The position numbers and the translations under genes are program-made. DNA of 43,743 nucleotides from Myxococcales bacterium. GTDB taxonomy: Bacteria > Myxococcota_A > UBA9160 > UBA4427. Positions 1-7,772 of this stretch are shown piece after piece (the first letter of the stretch is position 1; every line of letters begins with the position of its first letter). The notes below the pieces were generated by a model. The model did not search any database and had not been told where the DNA came from. It was given only the letters and a program-made list of their open reading frames with translations. The DNA lies in assembly GCA_012960035.1 (NCBI GenBank), contig DUBZ01000041.1, positions 1 to 43,743 on the forward strand, written 5' to 3'.

Positions 1-197
1 ACGCGCTCGATGGGGAGAGCCCTGTCGAAATCGAGTATCCGGTTGCCGAATACCCAAGCAAAATCGTATCCCACAACTTCGCCAAGAAGCCCGTCTTCGA
101 GGGCACGCTGAACGGCATCAAGGGCCAGTACTTGATCCTCGACATCGGCGGGGTGAACGTTCGAAAGTACGGCGGGTATCATTTGGAATTGAGTTGA
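1..197 (+). CDS. DUF2797 family protein, C-terminal end (5' truncated by window)
   Basis: The open frame from the window edge (codons beginning at base 3) ends at TGA 195-197 and gives about 64 residues. They include PVAEYPSKIVSHNF, GTLNGIKGQYLILD and VRKYGGYHLEL. This pattern, with a GIKGQYL core and a terminal (N)xRKYGGY segment, is the characteristic C-terminus of DUF2797 proteins, which have no established function. The N-terminal part, including any cysteine motifs, lies outside the window. The gene appears to be followed by the intrinsic terminator at 362-402, about 165 bases downstream. I am confident of the family and cannot assign a role. Confidence 0.8.
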   Translation, partial: ALDGESPVEIEYPVAEYPSKIVSHNFAKKPVFEGTLNGIKGQYLILDIGGVNVRKYGGYHLELS

Positions 198-361
198 AGG
201 AGAGTGCGCAGCCAATGCGCAAGTTGACGTGCGAGACGAGAACCTGGCCGATCGCACTCATGAAGATCTTCGATCAATTTATTAGAAAAGCGCGAATTAG
301 ATGACACCTGTTTTGAAAAACGACCACTTCCTAAGTACATCATCAATCCCCTTCCCAGGGA

Positions 362-402
362 GACCCGGAGCAGCACTCTCGCTGCTTCGGGTCGTTTGTT
401 TT
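362..402 (+). terminator. Intrinsic (rho-independent) terminator
   Basis: GACCCGGAGCAGC (362-374) pairs with GCTGCTTCGGGTC (381-393) over 13 bp including one G:U, with a 6-base loop. It is followed by GTTTGTTTT, a U-rich tract. The orientation fits termination of plus-strand transcripts from the DUF2797 gene or from an unannotated RNA. Confidence 0.85.
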
Positions 403-492
403 CAGGGGGCGATTCGAAAATCGACGACCCGATCGAGACCGATAGAACCGCTGAGGCGGAAGTGAGGGGCTTAGAGCCGAGTCGCAGAGAAA

Positions 493-529
493 GTCAAAGA
501 AAATGCGTCTGCGTTGCATTTCTTTTGAC
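493..529. repeat. Imperfect 14-bp inverted repeat (hairpin)
   Basis: Arms GTCAAAGAAAATGC (493-506) and GCATTTCTTTTGAC (516-529) pair at 12 of 14 positions around a 9-base loop. It lies between two terminators in a gene-free stretch. It may be an RNA structural element or an operator; the sequence does not say which. Confidence 0.5.
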
Positions 530-587
530 ATTTAGGCCCGCTCGAGACCACTCCTAGTACAGCATCACATTTCCCAATTCCCAGATG

Positions 588-620
588 AAGCCCGGCGGAC
601 TTGTTCCGTCGGGTTTTTCT
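588..620 (+). terminator. Intrinsic terminator
   Basis: CCCGGCGGA (591-599) pairs with TCCGTCGGG (605-613), 9 bp with one G:U and a 5-base loop, followed directly by TTTTTCT. It is a plus-strand terminator with no plus-strand protein gene in the 200 bases before it, which hints at a short untranslated transcript upstream. Confidence 0.8.
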
Positions 621-836
621 GTTTTGGGGAGATCACGGCGGTGTGTGAGTCGTTCAAGAGTCGAAGATTCATTTTGAAAAAATCTGAATCTCGAAAAATC
701 TGCAGGGCGACTTCGCTCAATAGCATCAACATCCCAAGCCCCAAATCAGCCCGGTAACCGTTTATCTTGCCGGGTCGATTTGCGTCTGGGGCTCGGGGGC
801 ACGCTCGGCCGTGCGCTCGGCCGTGATCGAGATGAG

Positions 837-2465
837 CTACCCGATGCGACGGTCGCTTTCTTTCCAAAACGCGTCGCGCAGGTGGAACTTCTGCAACTTG
901 CCGGTCGCCGTTCGCGGAAGCTCGGGGACGAACTTCACCTTCGTCGGGCACTTGAAGTGGGCGAGGTTCTCGCGGCAAAACGCGATGATCCCGGCTTCGT
1001 TGATCGCCTCTCCTTCCCGGAGCACGATGATTGCAAGCGGAGTCTCTCCCCATTTTTCGCTCGGCACGCCGATCACGGCGCACTCCATTACGGCGGGGTG
1101 CTGGTAAAGGGCGTCTTCGATCTCCGGAGAGCTGATGTTCTCGCCCCCTGAAATGATCACGTCTTTTTTGCGATCGACGATGTGCACGTTCGCGTGTTCG
1201 TCCCAGACCGCGAGGTCGCCCGTGTGAAACCAACCGTCGCGAATGGCTTCGGCGGTCTGATCCGGTTGTTTCCAGTAGCCCTTGAACACGACGTTGCTGC
1301 GTGCGCGCAATTCACCGACATGTTCGTTGTCCTTGGGGACAAGATTCCCATCGTCGTCGACGACTTGAATTTCAACACCCACTGCAGCAACACCGGCACG
1401 AGCTCGTCGCGCCCAATCGTCTTTCTCGGTCGTGTGGTCGGGGCGCGAAACCGTCAAGATCGGCGCGGTTTCGGTGAGGCCGTAGATTTGAATAAAATCG
1501 AAGCCCAGTTCCTTTTCAAGGCGCTCGATGAACGCGGCCGGCGGCGGTGCGCCGGCGACCGTAAAGCGAACCTTCTGCTGGATGTCGTGGCTGTTGCTGT
1601 CGGGGTAGTCGAGGATCATGCGCAGGACCGTCGGCGCCATGCATCCAAACGTGACGCCTTCGTCTTCGATCAGCTGGAAGATCGTCTTCGCTTCGACCGT
1701 GCGAAGCACCACGTGGGTACCGCCGACGCCGGTGAGCGAATACACCCCCCCCCAGCCGTTGCAGTGGAACATCGGAAGCGTCCAGATCTCGATGTCCTCA
1801 TGACGTACTTCCAGGTGGGCCATCATGTTGTATGCGTTCAAGTAGCAGTTGCGATGGGTCATCATCACGCCCTTGGGACGTGCGGTGGTGCCTGACGTGT
1901 AGTTGATCGAGACGAGATCGTTTTCCTCGCAACCGGACGGCGGAGGTCGCTCTGTTGATGTGTCCTTGATGAACTCGTCCCAGTCGTTCCATCCCTCGAC
2001 TTTTTTGCCTTCGTCGCACGCGCTGATCCAGAGGGTGACCTTCGGAAGGCTCTTGTGCAGAGACGTGGATGTTTCCGCAAGCTCGCGATCCGCCAGCATA
2101 CAAACGATGCCTGCGTGGTTGAGGATGTACTCGATGTCCGAACCTTGAAGTCGGAAATTCAGCGGCACCAGAATCGCGCCGATCTGGCTCGTGGCATAAA
2201 AACTTTCGAGGAAGAAGTGGGAGTTTGGGCTGAGGATCCCGACGCGATCGCCCTTGCAAATGCCCGCGGCGAGAAGTGCGTGGGACATTTGGTTGACCCG
2301 ACGTTCGAGGTCGGCGTAGGTGTGGCGGACATTGCCATCGACAACTGCAAGCTTGCCTGCATAGAGTTGCGCCGACCGGCGCAAGAAATCGTCGACGAGT
2401 AGAGGGACTTCCACGGGTTGACCTCGGCTGTGCCGGACGCGCGGGCGTCGGCGGACATGAAACAT
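837..2465 (-). CDS. AMP-forming acyl-CoA synthetase (fatty-acid-CoA ligase-like)
   Basis: This is an ANL-superfamily ligase of 542 residues. It activates a carboxylic acid to an acyl-adenylate and then to the acyl-CoA in the cytosol. Visible motifs are the phosphate-binding loop YTSGTTARPKGV (about residues 189-200), IYGLTETAPI, the hinge region GWFHTGDLAVWDE with DRKKDVIISGGENIS, and C-terminal RTATGKLQK carrying the adenylation lysine near residue 523. The loop has Ala where TTGxPKG is commonest, a variant seen in part of the family. I start at ATG 2465; a GTG at 2414 (VEVPLLVDDF) is a possible alternative. It lies 53 bases downstream of the Cys4-SDR gene on the same strand, probably in one operon. 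Chain length and identity of the acid are not decidable here. Confidence 0.92.
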   Translation of the reverse strand: MFHVRRRPRVRHSRGQPVEVPLLVDDFLRRSAQLYAGKLAVVDGNVRHTYADLERRVNQMSHALLAAGICKGDRVGILSPNSHFFLESFYATSQIGAILVPLNFRLQGSDIEYILNHAGIVCMLADRELAETSTSLHKSLPKVTLWISACDEGKKVEGWNDWDEFIKDTSTERPPPSGCEENDLVSINYTSGTTARPKGVMMTHRNCYLNAYNMMAHLEVRHEDIEIWTLPMFHCNGWGGVYSLTGVGGTHVVLRTVEAKTIFQLIEDEGVTFGCMAPTVLRMILDYPDSNSHDIQQKVRFTVAGAPPPAAFIERLEKELGFDFIQIYGLTETAPILTVSRPDHTTEKDDWARRARAGVAAVGVEIQVVDDDGNLVPKDNEHVGELRARSNVVFKGYWKQPDQTAEAIRDGWFHTGDLAVWDEHANVHIVDRKKDVIISGGENISSPEIEDALYQHPAVMECAVIGVPSEKWGETPLAIIVLREGEAINEAGIIAFCRENLAHFKCPTKVKFVPELPRTATGKLQKFHLRDAFWKESDRRIG

Positions 2466-2518
2466 TGATCGCGAGTCGTTCGCGGGAGCCGCGTAGAATA
2501 GAACACCGCGCGAGCCAC

Positions 2519-4270
2519 CTACCAGTCGGTCGGCATGTAGTCCTTGAGAAACTGGCCCCAAACGTGGGCGCCGGTATTCACGCCGGAAAAAATCGGGTCG
2601 CAGATTCGGGCGGCCGCGTCGACGATGTCCAAGGGCGGGTGAAACCCGTGTTCGCGCTGCTTGCGCTCGGTGATCTCGACTGGGTCCTCGTCCGTGATCC
2701 ACCCCGTGTCGACGCTATTCATATGGATGCCGTCCCGCGCATAGTCCGGTGCGCTGGTGCGGGTCAACATGTTGAGGCTCGCCTTGGCCATGTTGGTGTG
2801 GGGATGCTTGTCCGTCTTGAAGGTTCGATAGAACTGTCCCTCCATGGCCGAGACATTCACGACGTGTTTTTCTCGTCCAGGGGTTCGCAACAGGAGTGGC
2901 TTGAGCCGCGCATTGAGAATGAACGGTGCCACCGCATTGACGAGGTGGACCTCCAGCAGCTCGACCGAGGGCACTTCATGTAGCGCGAGGCGCCAGCTGT
3001 TCTTGCTGCGCAGGTCGACCTGTTGCAGGTCGGCGTCGAGAGCGCCTTCAGGAAACATCGCTGGATCCGTGCGGCGGTCTTCTTCCGTCATTGGGACTTG
3101 TGACATCATCGCTGCACGATCGAGCCCCTCGCGCCAATTCGCCTGGGTTGGCAGCAAGTCGGCCAGGGGGGACGTGTTGTCGCTGCCGGCGAGAAGGGGC
3201 TTGGTTCCGGCGGCGCCGCGCAGGAGCTGCTGCTCTTGCCTGGGCAAGTCATCGATGGTCGCGGATTCGCGTTCGATCATGTGGGCGTAGAAATCGGGCG
3301 GCCGGCGCACGGTCTGGCACGCGTTGTTCAAAATGAAGTCGAGCCGATCGTGAACCTCCATGAGCTGCGCGGTAAACGTTTCGACGCTTGGCGTATGGCG
3401 AAGGTCGAGCCCGTGGATTTCGAGACGGTCGGCGAAGTCGGCGAAGTCGTCTTCAGCGGCAAAGCGCGCGGCAGCGTCTCGCGGGAAACGCGTCGTGACA
3501 ATAACGTGCGCACCCGCGCGAAGAAGCTTGATGGCACTCTGGTAACCGATCTTGATGCGACCCCCCGTCACGAGGGCAGTGCGCCCTCTCAGGTCTGCCG
3601 TCTGAACGCGCTTCAGCCAGTTGAAATCGGCGCAGTCGGAACACATCGAATCATAGAACGGGTGAAGTTCGAAGAAGTCGTTCTTGCACACGTAGCAGTT
3701 GCGGGCTTCGAGTAAGCGCTGCGTCTCGTCCGGGGGCTCGTTCGTGGGGGTGCCGAGTGCTTCCGGAAGTTGCCCGGTTGCGTTCCACTCGGACGGCGGA
3801 ATCGGAGCGGGGCGGTGGGGGATGCGACCCGGTGCGCGAGGCTTCATCCGACCCGAGGGGAGCCGCTCCCCGGTGCCGGGCGTTGCAAAAACGTCGGCAG
3901 CCGTGCCTTCGCGAATACCGGTTTGGTTCAGAAGCGCGTTGTCTTGTTCTTTGCGTTCATCGCGTTCGATCTTTTCGCGCACGCGACGCAGTGCACGTCG
4001 TGCGTCGCGGCTTGGGCGTGAGATCTTGCCAGCCGCGGTTTGCAAGCGTTTTCGCGTCTCAGAGTCGAGCTGCGCCAGCAGGCTGTGGTCGCCGGCGATG
4101 ACTTCGAGGGAATCGAGGATCGCTTCCACGTTCTCAAGCGAGGCCGTCGCATGTGCAGCGTCCGCGGACGCACGATCTGAATCGTCTGTTCCGAGTTCTG
4201 CTTGGCGATCAATGTTAGGATCGGTGCCGTCGATTTCGGCGATGCGGTCGATGTCGTCGGGGTCGTTCAT
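2519..4270 (-). CDS. Large SDR-fold oxidoreductase with N-terminal Cys4 motif
   Basis: The protein has 583 residues, about twice a normal SDR. Residues 1-190 are acidic to basic, largely low-complexity and probably helical. C192, C195, C210 and C213 form CX2CX14CX2C, a likely zinc ribbon (RNCYVCK...DSMCSDC). The SDR domain follows from about residue 230, with nucleotide-binding TALVTGGRIKIGY. Ser474 (NVSAMEGQF) and Lys496 are present, but the position four before the Lys is Thr492 (HTNMAK) where SDRs carry the catalytic Tyr. I chose ATG 4270 because the longer frame to 4375 runs into the divergent gene. It shares an operon with the acyl-CoA ligase. I recall similar Cys-motif SDRs in myxobacteria and eukaryotes, but know of no assigned reaction. 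Confidence 0.85.
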   Translation of the reverse strand: MNDPDDIDRIAEIDGTDPNIDRQAELGTDDSDRASADAAHATASLENVEAILDSLEVIAGDHSLLAQLDSETRKRLQTAAGKISRPSRDARRALRRVREKIERDERKEQDNALLNQTGIREGTAADVFATPGTGERLPSGRMKPRAPGRIPHRPAPIPPSEWNATGQLPEALGTPTNEPPDETQRLLEARNCYVCKNDFFELHPFYDSMCSDCADFNWLKRVQTADLRGRTALVTGGRIKIGYQSAIKLLRAGAHVIVTTRFPRDAAARFAAEDDFADFADRLEIHGLDLRHTPSVETFTAQLMEVHDRLDFILNNACQTVRRPPDFYAHMIERESATIDDLPRQEQQLLRGAAGTKPLLAGSDNTSPLADLLPTQANWREGLDRAAMMSQVPMTEEDRRTDPAMFPEGALDADLQQVDLRSKNSWRLALHEVPSVELLEVHLVNAVAPFILNARLKPLLLRTPGREKHVVNVSAMEGQFYRTFKTDKHPHTNMAKASLNMLTRTSAPDYARDGIHMNSVDTGWITDEDPVEITERKQREHGFHPPLDIVDAAARICDPIFSGVNTGAHVWGQFLKDYMPTDW

Positions 4271-4392
4271 GCGGCCCAAGGGATACCACGCCCGGCCGCC
4301 CACATCACTGCAGACTCTCAGGCCGTCGATCGGTATTCTCTGCTGTGGCAACGTTAACCCTCCTTGGCTGCGCAAACAGGGCGTCGATTCCT

Positions 4393-6030
4393 ATGTCTCT
4401 TCTCCGCGTTCCGGTGACACAGCCCCGGGGATCGGTCGGCCCGGGCGCCGAGCCGTGTCTCGACCCCGCGATTGTGGACGGCTACCTGCGAGACGCGAGC
4501 GGCGAAGTCGGACAGGCGAGCGCGCTGTTTCGTCCCCAATGCGAAGCGGATATCGCTGCGATCTTGAAGCGCGCGGGACGCGAAGACGTCGGCGTCACCG
4601 TCGTGGCCATGCAGACGAGTACGACCGCGAGCTCGGTGCCGCGGGAAGGCTGGGTGTTGTCGACGGAGAACCTGGCCGACGAACCCACCGTCGCCGCTCA
4701 ATCTTTGCGCGCCGTCTGCGGCGCCGGCCACGTGCTGGGTGCGTTCCAGGATCTGCTCGCCGAAGCTGCGCTCTTATATCCGCCTGACCCCACGAGCCGA
4801 TACGAATGCAGTCTCGGTGGATCTGTGGCGTGCAATGCATCCGGGCCTCGTAGCCACCGTTACGGCGCCACTCGAAACTGGGTACGTGGGATGCGGGTGG
4901 TGCTTTGCTGTGGCGAAGTCCTCGACTTGCGACGGGGGCAATGGTTGGCGCGTCGCGGTGATCAATTTCACATCGAGCACGCTTGCGGGGAGCAGGCCGG
5001 TGGCGTCGAATCGATTTATTCGAACATCCCCGTGCCAAGCTTTTTCATATCTGGCGAGATCAAGAACGCGGTCGGTTATTCCGGCGGCGAGGAAGTTGAT
5101 CTGATCGATCTTTTCATCGGCTCCGAGGGGACGCTCGGTGTCGTGGTTGAAGTTGAAGTTGAGCTGCTGCCACTCCCCGCTGGCTCATTCAACTTTTTTG
5201 CCTGTTTCGAAAACGAATCGGACGCGCTCGATATGATCGAAACATCCCGTGATGCCGATCCCGGGGTGAGTCTAGTGCGCGCTGACTGTCTCGAATGGTT
5301 TGATCGCGCGTCACTCGATTTGATCGGTGGGGCGATGCCGGCGTTCGAAGTTCCAGAACGCGCTGAAGTCGCGATTTTTGTAGAGCAGCTAACGAACGAC
5401 GAACCCGACGACGACCTCGCCGGACGTTGGTTGGACTTGCTGGAGGGCTGCGGGGCGCTCATCGACCTCCCCGGTGGTGTCCGTGTCGCGCAGACCCAGG
5501 AGCAGCGCGAAGAACTAAGGCGCGTGCGGCATGCGGTTCCTACGGGCGTCAACGAAAGAGCGGCGCGTAACGGCATGCCGAAGCTCGGAACAGACCTCGC
5601 CGTGGCGGACGCGGATTTGCGGCGCATCGTCGGCCTCTATCACCGCGCAGCACAAGAGCCGCTGTCATTGCTCGCCGCTGTCACCGTCGAGACGTTGAGG
5701 TCGCAAGCGCCAGACGCGCAGCTCCCGTCAAAGCTCGAAGCGGTGACGTTCGGGCATGTCGGTGACAATCATCTGCACATGAACTTCCTGCCAAAAAATG
5801 CGCTCGAGCTGAGATTGACGCGAGCTGTGTATGCGGCGCTCACCAGCGAGGTGATCGCGATGGGGGGCAGTATTTCCGCTGAACATGGAATTGGAAAGAT
5901 CAAGCGAGCAGCTTTCCGGCAACAAGTCGGCGAAGCCGGCTTGGTTGACATGCTGGCGGTCAAGCGGGCGCTCGATCCTCGCAATGTGCTCGGCCGGGGC
6001 AACTTGTTCGACGATTCGGCACTTGCTTGA
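4393..6030 (+). CDS. FAD-linked oxidase, D-lactate/glycolate dehydrogenase type
   Basis: This 545-residue flavoprotein belongs to the VAO/PCMH family (GlcD/DLD-like). Such enzymes oxidise 2-hydroxy acids and pass electrons to the respiratory chain. The FAD-binding half contains SLGGSVACNASGPRSHRYGA and GSEGTLGVVVEVE. The C-terminal oxidase half has H455 with GDNHLH (residues 457-462) and the signature SAEHGIGKIKR (from about 495), which bind substrate and metal in this family. The start at ATG 4393 is a choice: a GTG at 4345 would add 16 residues but has no ribosome site. It is divergent from the Cys4-SDR across about 120 bases. The exact hydroxy acid is unknown; the ligase and SDR nearby suggest acyl or alcohol catabolism. 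Confidence 0.88.
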   Translation: MSLLRVPVTQPRGSVGPGAEPCLDPAIVDGYLRDASGEVGQASALFRPQCEADIAAILKRAGREDVGVTVVAMQTSTTASSVPREGWVLSTENLADEPTVAAQSLRAVCGAGHVLGAFQDLLAEAALLYPPDPTSRYECSLGGSVACNASGPRSHRYGATRNWVRGMRVVLCCGEVLDLRRGQWLARRGDQFHIEHACGEQAGGVESIYSNIPVPSFFISGEIKNAVGYSGGEEVDLIDLFIGSEGTLGVVVEVEVELLPLPAGSFNFFACFENESDALDMIETSRDADPGVSLVRADCLEWFDRASLDLIGGAMPAFEVPERAEVAIFVEQLTNDEPDDDLAGRWLDLLEGCGALIDLPGGVRVAQTQEQREELRRVRHAVPTGVNERAARNGMPKLGTDLAVADADLRRIVGLYHRAAQEPLSLLAAVTVETLRSQAPDAQLPSKLEAVTFGHVGDNHLHMNFLPKNALELRLTRAVYAALTSEVIAMGGSISAEHGIGKIKRAAFRQQVGEAGLVDMLAVKRALDPRNVLGRGNLFDDSALA

Positions 6031-6175
6031 CGCGATTGTGGGGGCATCGGTGCCATGTTTTGCGTGCTCAAAACAGACACGAGATCTCCCCTGCTCCCGT
6101 TCAAATCACCACTCCGCTATAGTGTGCGCCGCACGTGCCGAACCCGAAACCGGCACATGCGCCGACCCCGAATCC

Positions 6176-7216
6176 ATGAAAATCCTTCCCGCCAAGAACA
6201 CTCCAGTGGATACCCGCAATCGCCCGCTGCGCGATCTGCGCATTTCCGTGACCGATCGCTGCAATTTCCGCTGCACCTACTGCATGCCGGCGGAAATCTT
6301 CAGCGAGAAGTACGAGTTCTTGCCGCGTAGGGATCTGCTCACCTTCGAAGAGATCGAGCGTCTTGTACGCGTCTTCGCTGAACTTGGCGTGAGCAAACTC
6401 CGCATTAGCGGCGGCGAACCTCTGCTGCGAAGTCACGTGGATGATCTGATCCTTCAGCTCTCATCCATCGAAGGCATCGCGGACACAGCACTCACAACCA
6501 ACGCGACGCTCTTGCCCCGCATGGCGGACAAGCTGCGCAAGGCTGGCCTGGGGCGGCTCACTGTCAGCCTCGACAGTTTGGACGACGCGGTGTTTCGCAA
6601 GATGAACGGCGACAAGCTGTCCCCCGCAGAAGTCCTCGAGGGGATCGTGGCGGCTGAAGCCGCTGGCTTTACCCAGCTCAAGATCAACTGCGTCGTACAA
6701 AAGGGTGTCAACGATCATACGATTGTCGACTTGGCGCGCCACTTTCGCGGCAGCGGACACATCCTTCGATTCATTGAATATATGGACGTCGGCACGCGAA
6801 ACGATTGGAACCTCGAGCAGGTCATGAGCCTCGATGAGATCGTCGATGCGATCGGGCAAGACTTTCCGCTGATCCCGCTCGAGCCGAATCACATCGGCGA
6901 AGTGGCGAAGCGCTGGGAATACGCGGATGGGCAGGGCGAGATCGGCATCATTACGTCGGTGAGCAAACCGTTCTGCGGCGATTGTTCGCGTGCGCGTCTC
7001 ACCACCGACGGGACGTTGGTGACGTGCCTATTCGCAAACTCGGGCACGGATCTTCGCGGCCCGATGCGCGACGGTGCAAGTGACGAAGAGTTGTTCGAAC
7101 TGATTTCCGGCATTTGGAGCGCGCGCACCGATCGCTATTCGGAAGAGCGCGGCCAGATGACCGACGCTGCACGGCAAGATCGTGCGCGCATGGAGATGTA
7201 CCAACTCGGCGGATAG
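6176..7216 (+). CDS. moaA: GTP 3',8-cyclase MoaA (molybdenum cofactor biosynthesis)
   Basis: This radical-SAM enzyme of 346 residues carries out the first step of molybdopterin synthesis, GTP to 3',8-cyclo-7,8-dihydro-GTP. The N-terminal cluster motif is C29-x3-C33-x2-C36 in DRCNFRCTYCMP, with SAM-binding GGEPLLR. The second, substrate-side [4Fe-4S] site is C267-x2-C270-x13-C284 (FCGDCSRARLTTDG). The chain ends in Gly-Gly, the conserved MoaA tail needed for activity. I start at ATG 6176, just before MKILPAKN; the open frame continues upstream into the preceding gene. It lies 145 bases after the FAD oxidase. The molybdopterin oxidoreductase at 7773-10040 is a natural beneficiary. No other moa/moe gene is in the window. 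Confidence 0.95.
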   Translation: MKILPAKNTPVDTRNRPLRDLRISVTDRCNFRCTYCMPAEIFSEKYEFLPRRDLLTFEEIERLVRVFAELGVSKLRISGGEPLLRSHVDDLILQLSSIEGIADTALTTNATLLPRMADKLRKAGLGRLTVSLDSLDDAVFRKMNGDKLSPAEVLEGIVAAEAAGFTQLKINCVVQKGVNDHTIVDLARHFRGSGHILRFIEYMDVGTRNDWNLEQVMSLDEIVDAIGQDFPLIPLEPNHIGEVAKRWEYADGQGEIGIITSVSKPFCGDCSRARLTTDGTLVTCLFANSGTDLRGPMRDGASDEELFELISGIWSARTDRYSEERGQMTDAARQDRARMEMYQLGG

Positions 7217-7323
7217 TCGGCGCAGCGGTTCATACGTTGCCGGGTCTGACTTCATCGCTCATTGTCGCTCGATGTCGATCTTTGCTGTTCTTTGGAATTC
7301 GCGGCGCCCATGGCTCGCGCGCG

Positions 7324-7770
7324 CTATTTGCGTGCGCCCACCATAATGCCGCGCACGTCGATCGGTTTCCCGGTGTTTTCGTCGATGACAATCGGCCGCA
7401 CGCGCGCACCGGTCTCTCGATCGTACAGTTCAAGTGCGGACTCCTCGCCGTCTTCCCAAAGCCAGTCGTCGCCCCATCGCCACATCGCCATCAGGACCGA
7501 ATAGAATGAGCGCCCCTTGTCCGTGAGAAGGTATTCGTAGCGAGGCGGTCGTTCTTCGTAGCAGCGCTTTTCGAGCAAGCCCTCGTCGACCAAGCGCGTG
7601 AGACGTTGCGTTAAGACGCCTCGGGAAACACCCAGGGCCGTCTGGAACTGCTCAAAGCGCCTGCGCCCAATGAATGCCTCCCGCATGACGATCGGGGTCC
7701 ACCAGTCGCCGATGAGGTCGGTCGTTCGGGCAATCGGACATTCCGATGAGTCGAAGCGCGTACGTCGCAT
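7324..7770 (-). CDS. HxlR-family winged-helix transcriptional regulator
   Basis: A 148-residue DNA-binding protein with the HxlR pattern: N-terminal Cys (SSECPIARTTDLIGDWWT), FEQFQTALGVSRGVLTQRL recognition helix, LVDEGLLEKRCY wing, and the YLLTDKGRSF motif. Family members usually act as redox- or metabolite-responsive dimeric regulators. The start at ATG 7770 leaves only 2 bases after the stop of the molybdopterin oxidoreductase gene (TAG at 7773-7775), so the two are almost certainly co-transcribed and probably translationally coupled. The C-terminal 40 residues (ELYDRETGARVRPIVIDE) extend beyond the minimal HTH domain. It is convergent with moaA. Autoregulation of its operon is an inference from position. 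Confidence 0.9.
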   Translation of the reverse strand: MRRTRFDSSECPIARTTDLIGDWWTPIVMREAFIGRRRFEQFQTALGVSRGVLTQRLTRLVDEGLLEKRCYEERPPRYEYLLTDKGRSFYSVLMAMWRWGDDWLWEDGEESALELYDRETGARVRPIVIDENTGKPIDVRGIMVGARK

Positions 7771-7772
7771 CG

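Larger units (their letters stand above)
198..836. other. 640-base stretch without a convincing protein gene
   Basis: Nothing here codes convincingly: the short minus-strand open frames (about 60 codons) run through terminator stems and match no family I know. The stretch holds two good intrinsic terminators (362-402 and 588-620), a 14-bp imperfect inverted repeat (493-506 with 516-529), and A/T-rich patches around 300-345 and 660-700. Two terminators 200 bases apart with no reading frame between them could mean a small RNA gene. No convincing -35/-10 pair was found; a TTGACA occurs at 525-530 but lacks a well-spaced -10. Confidence 0.6.

Noticed and set aside
780..1895. Several plus-strand open frames of 98-237 codons opposite the acyl-CoA ligase
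   Set aside because: They lie antisense to a gene with full motifs, lack family features, and their composition is the expected shadow of GC-rich codon bias.
1861..1905. Ala in the TTARPKG loop of the acyl-CoA ligase as an inactivating change
   Set aside because: The TTARPKG variant occurs in functional ligases of this family, and the other catalytic motifs including the C-terminal lysine are intact.
4271..4375. Extension of the Cys4-SDR start to 4375
   Set aside because: It would overlap the divergent FAD oxidase region and adds a segment without family resemblance.
4345..4392. GTG 4345 as start of the FAD oxidase
   Set aside because: No ribosome site precedes it and the 16 extra residues match nothing in the family; ATG 4393 fits better.
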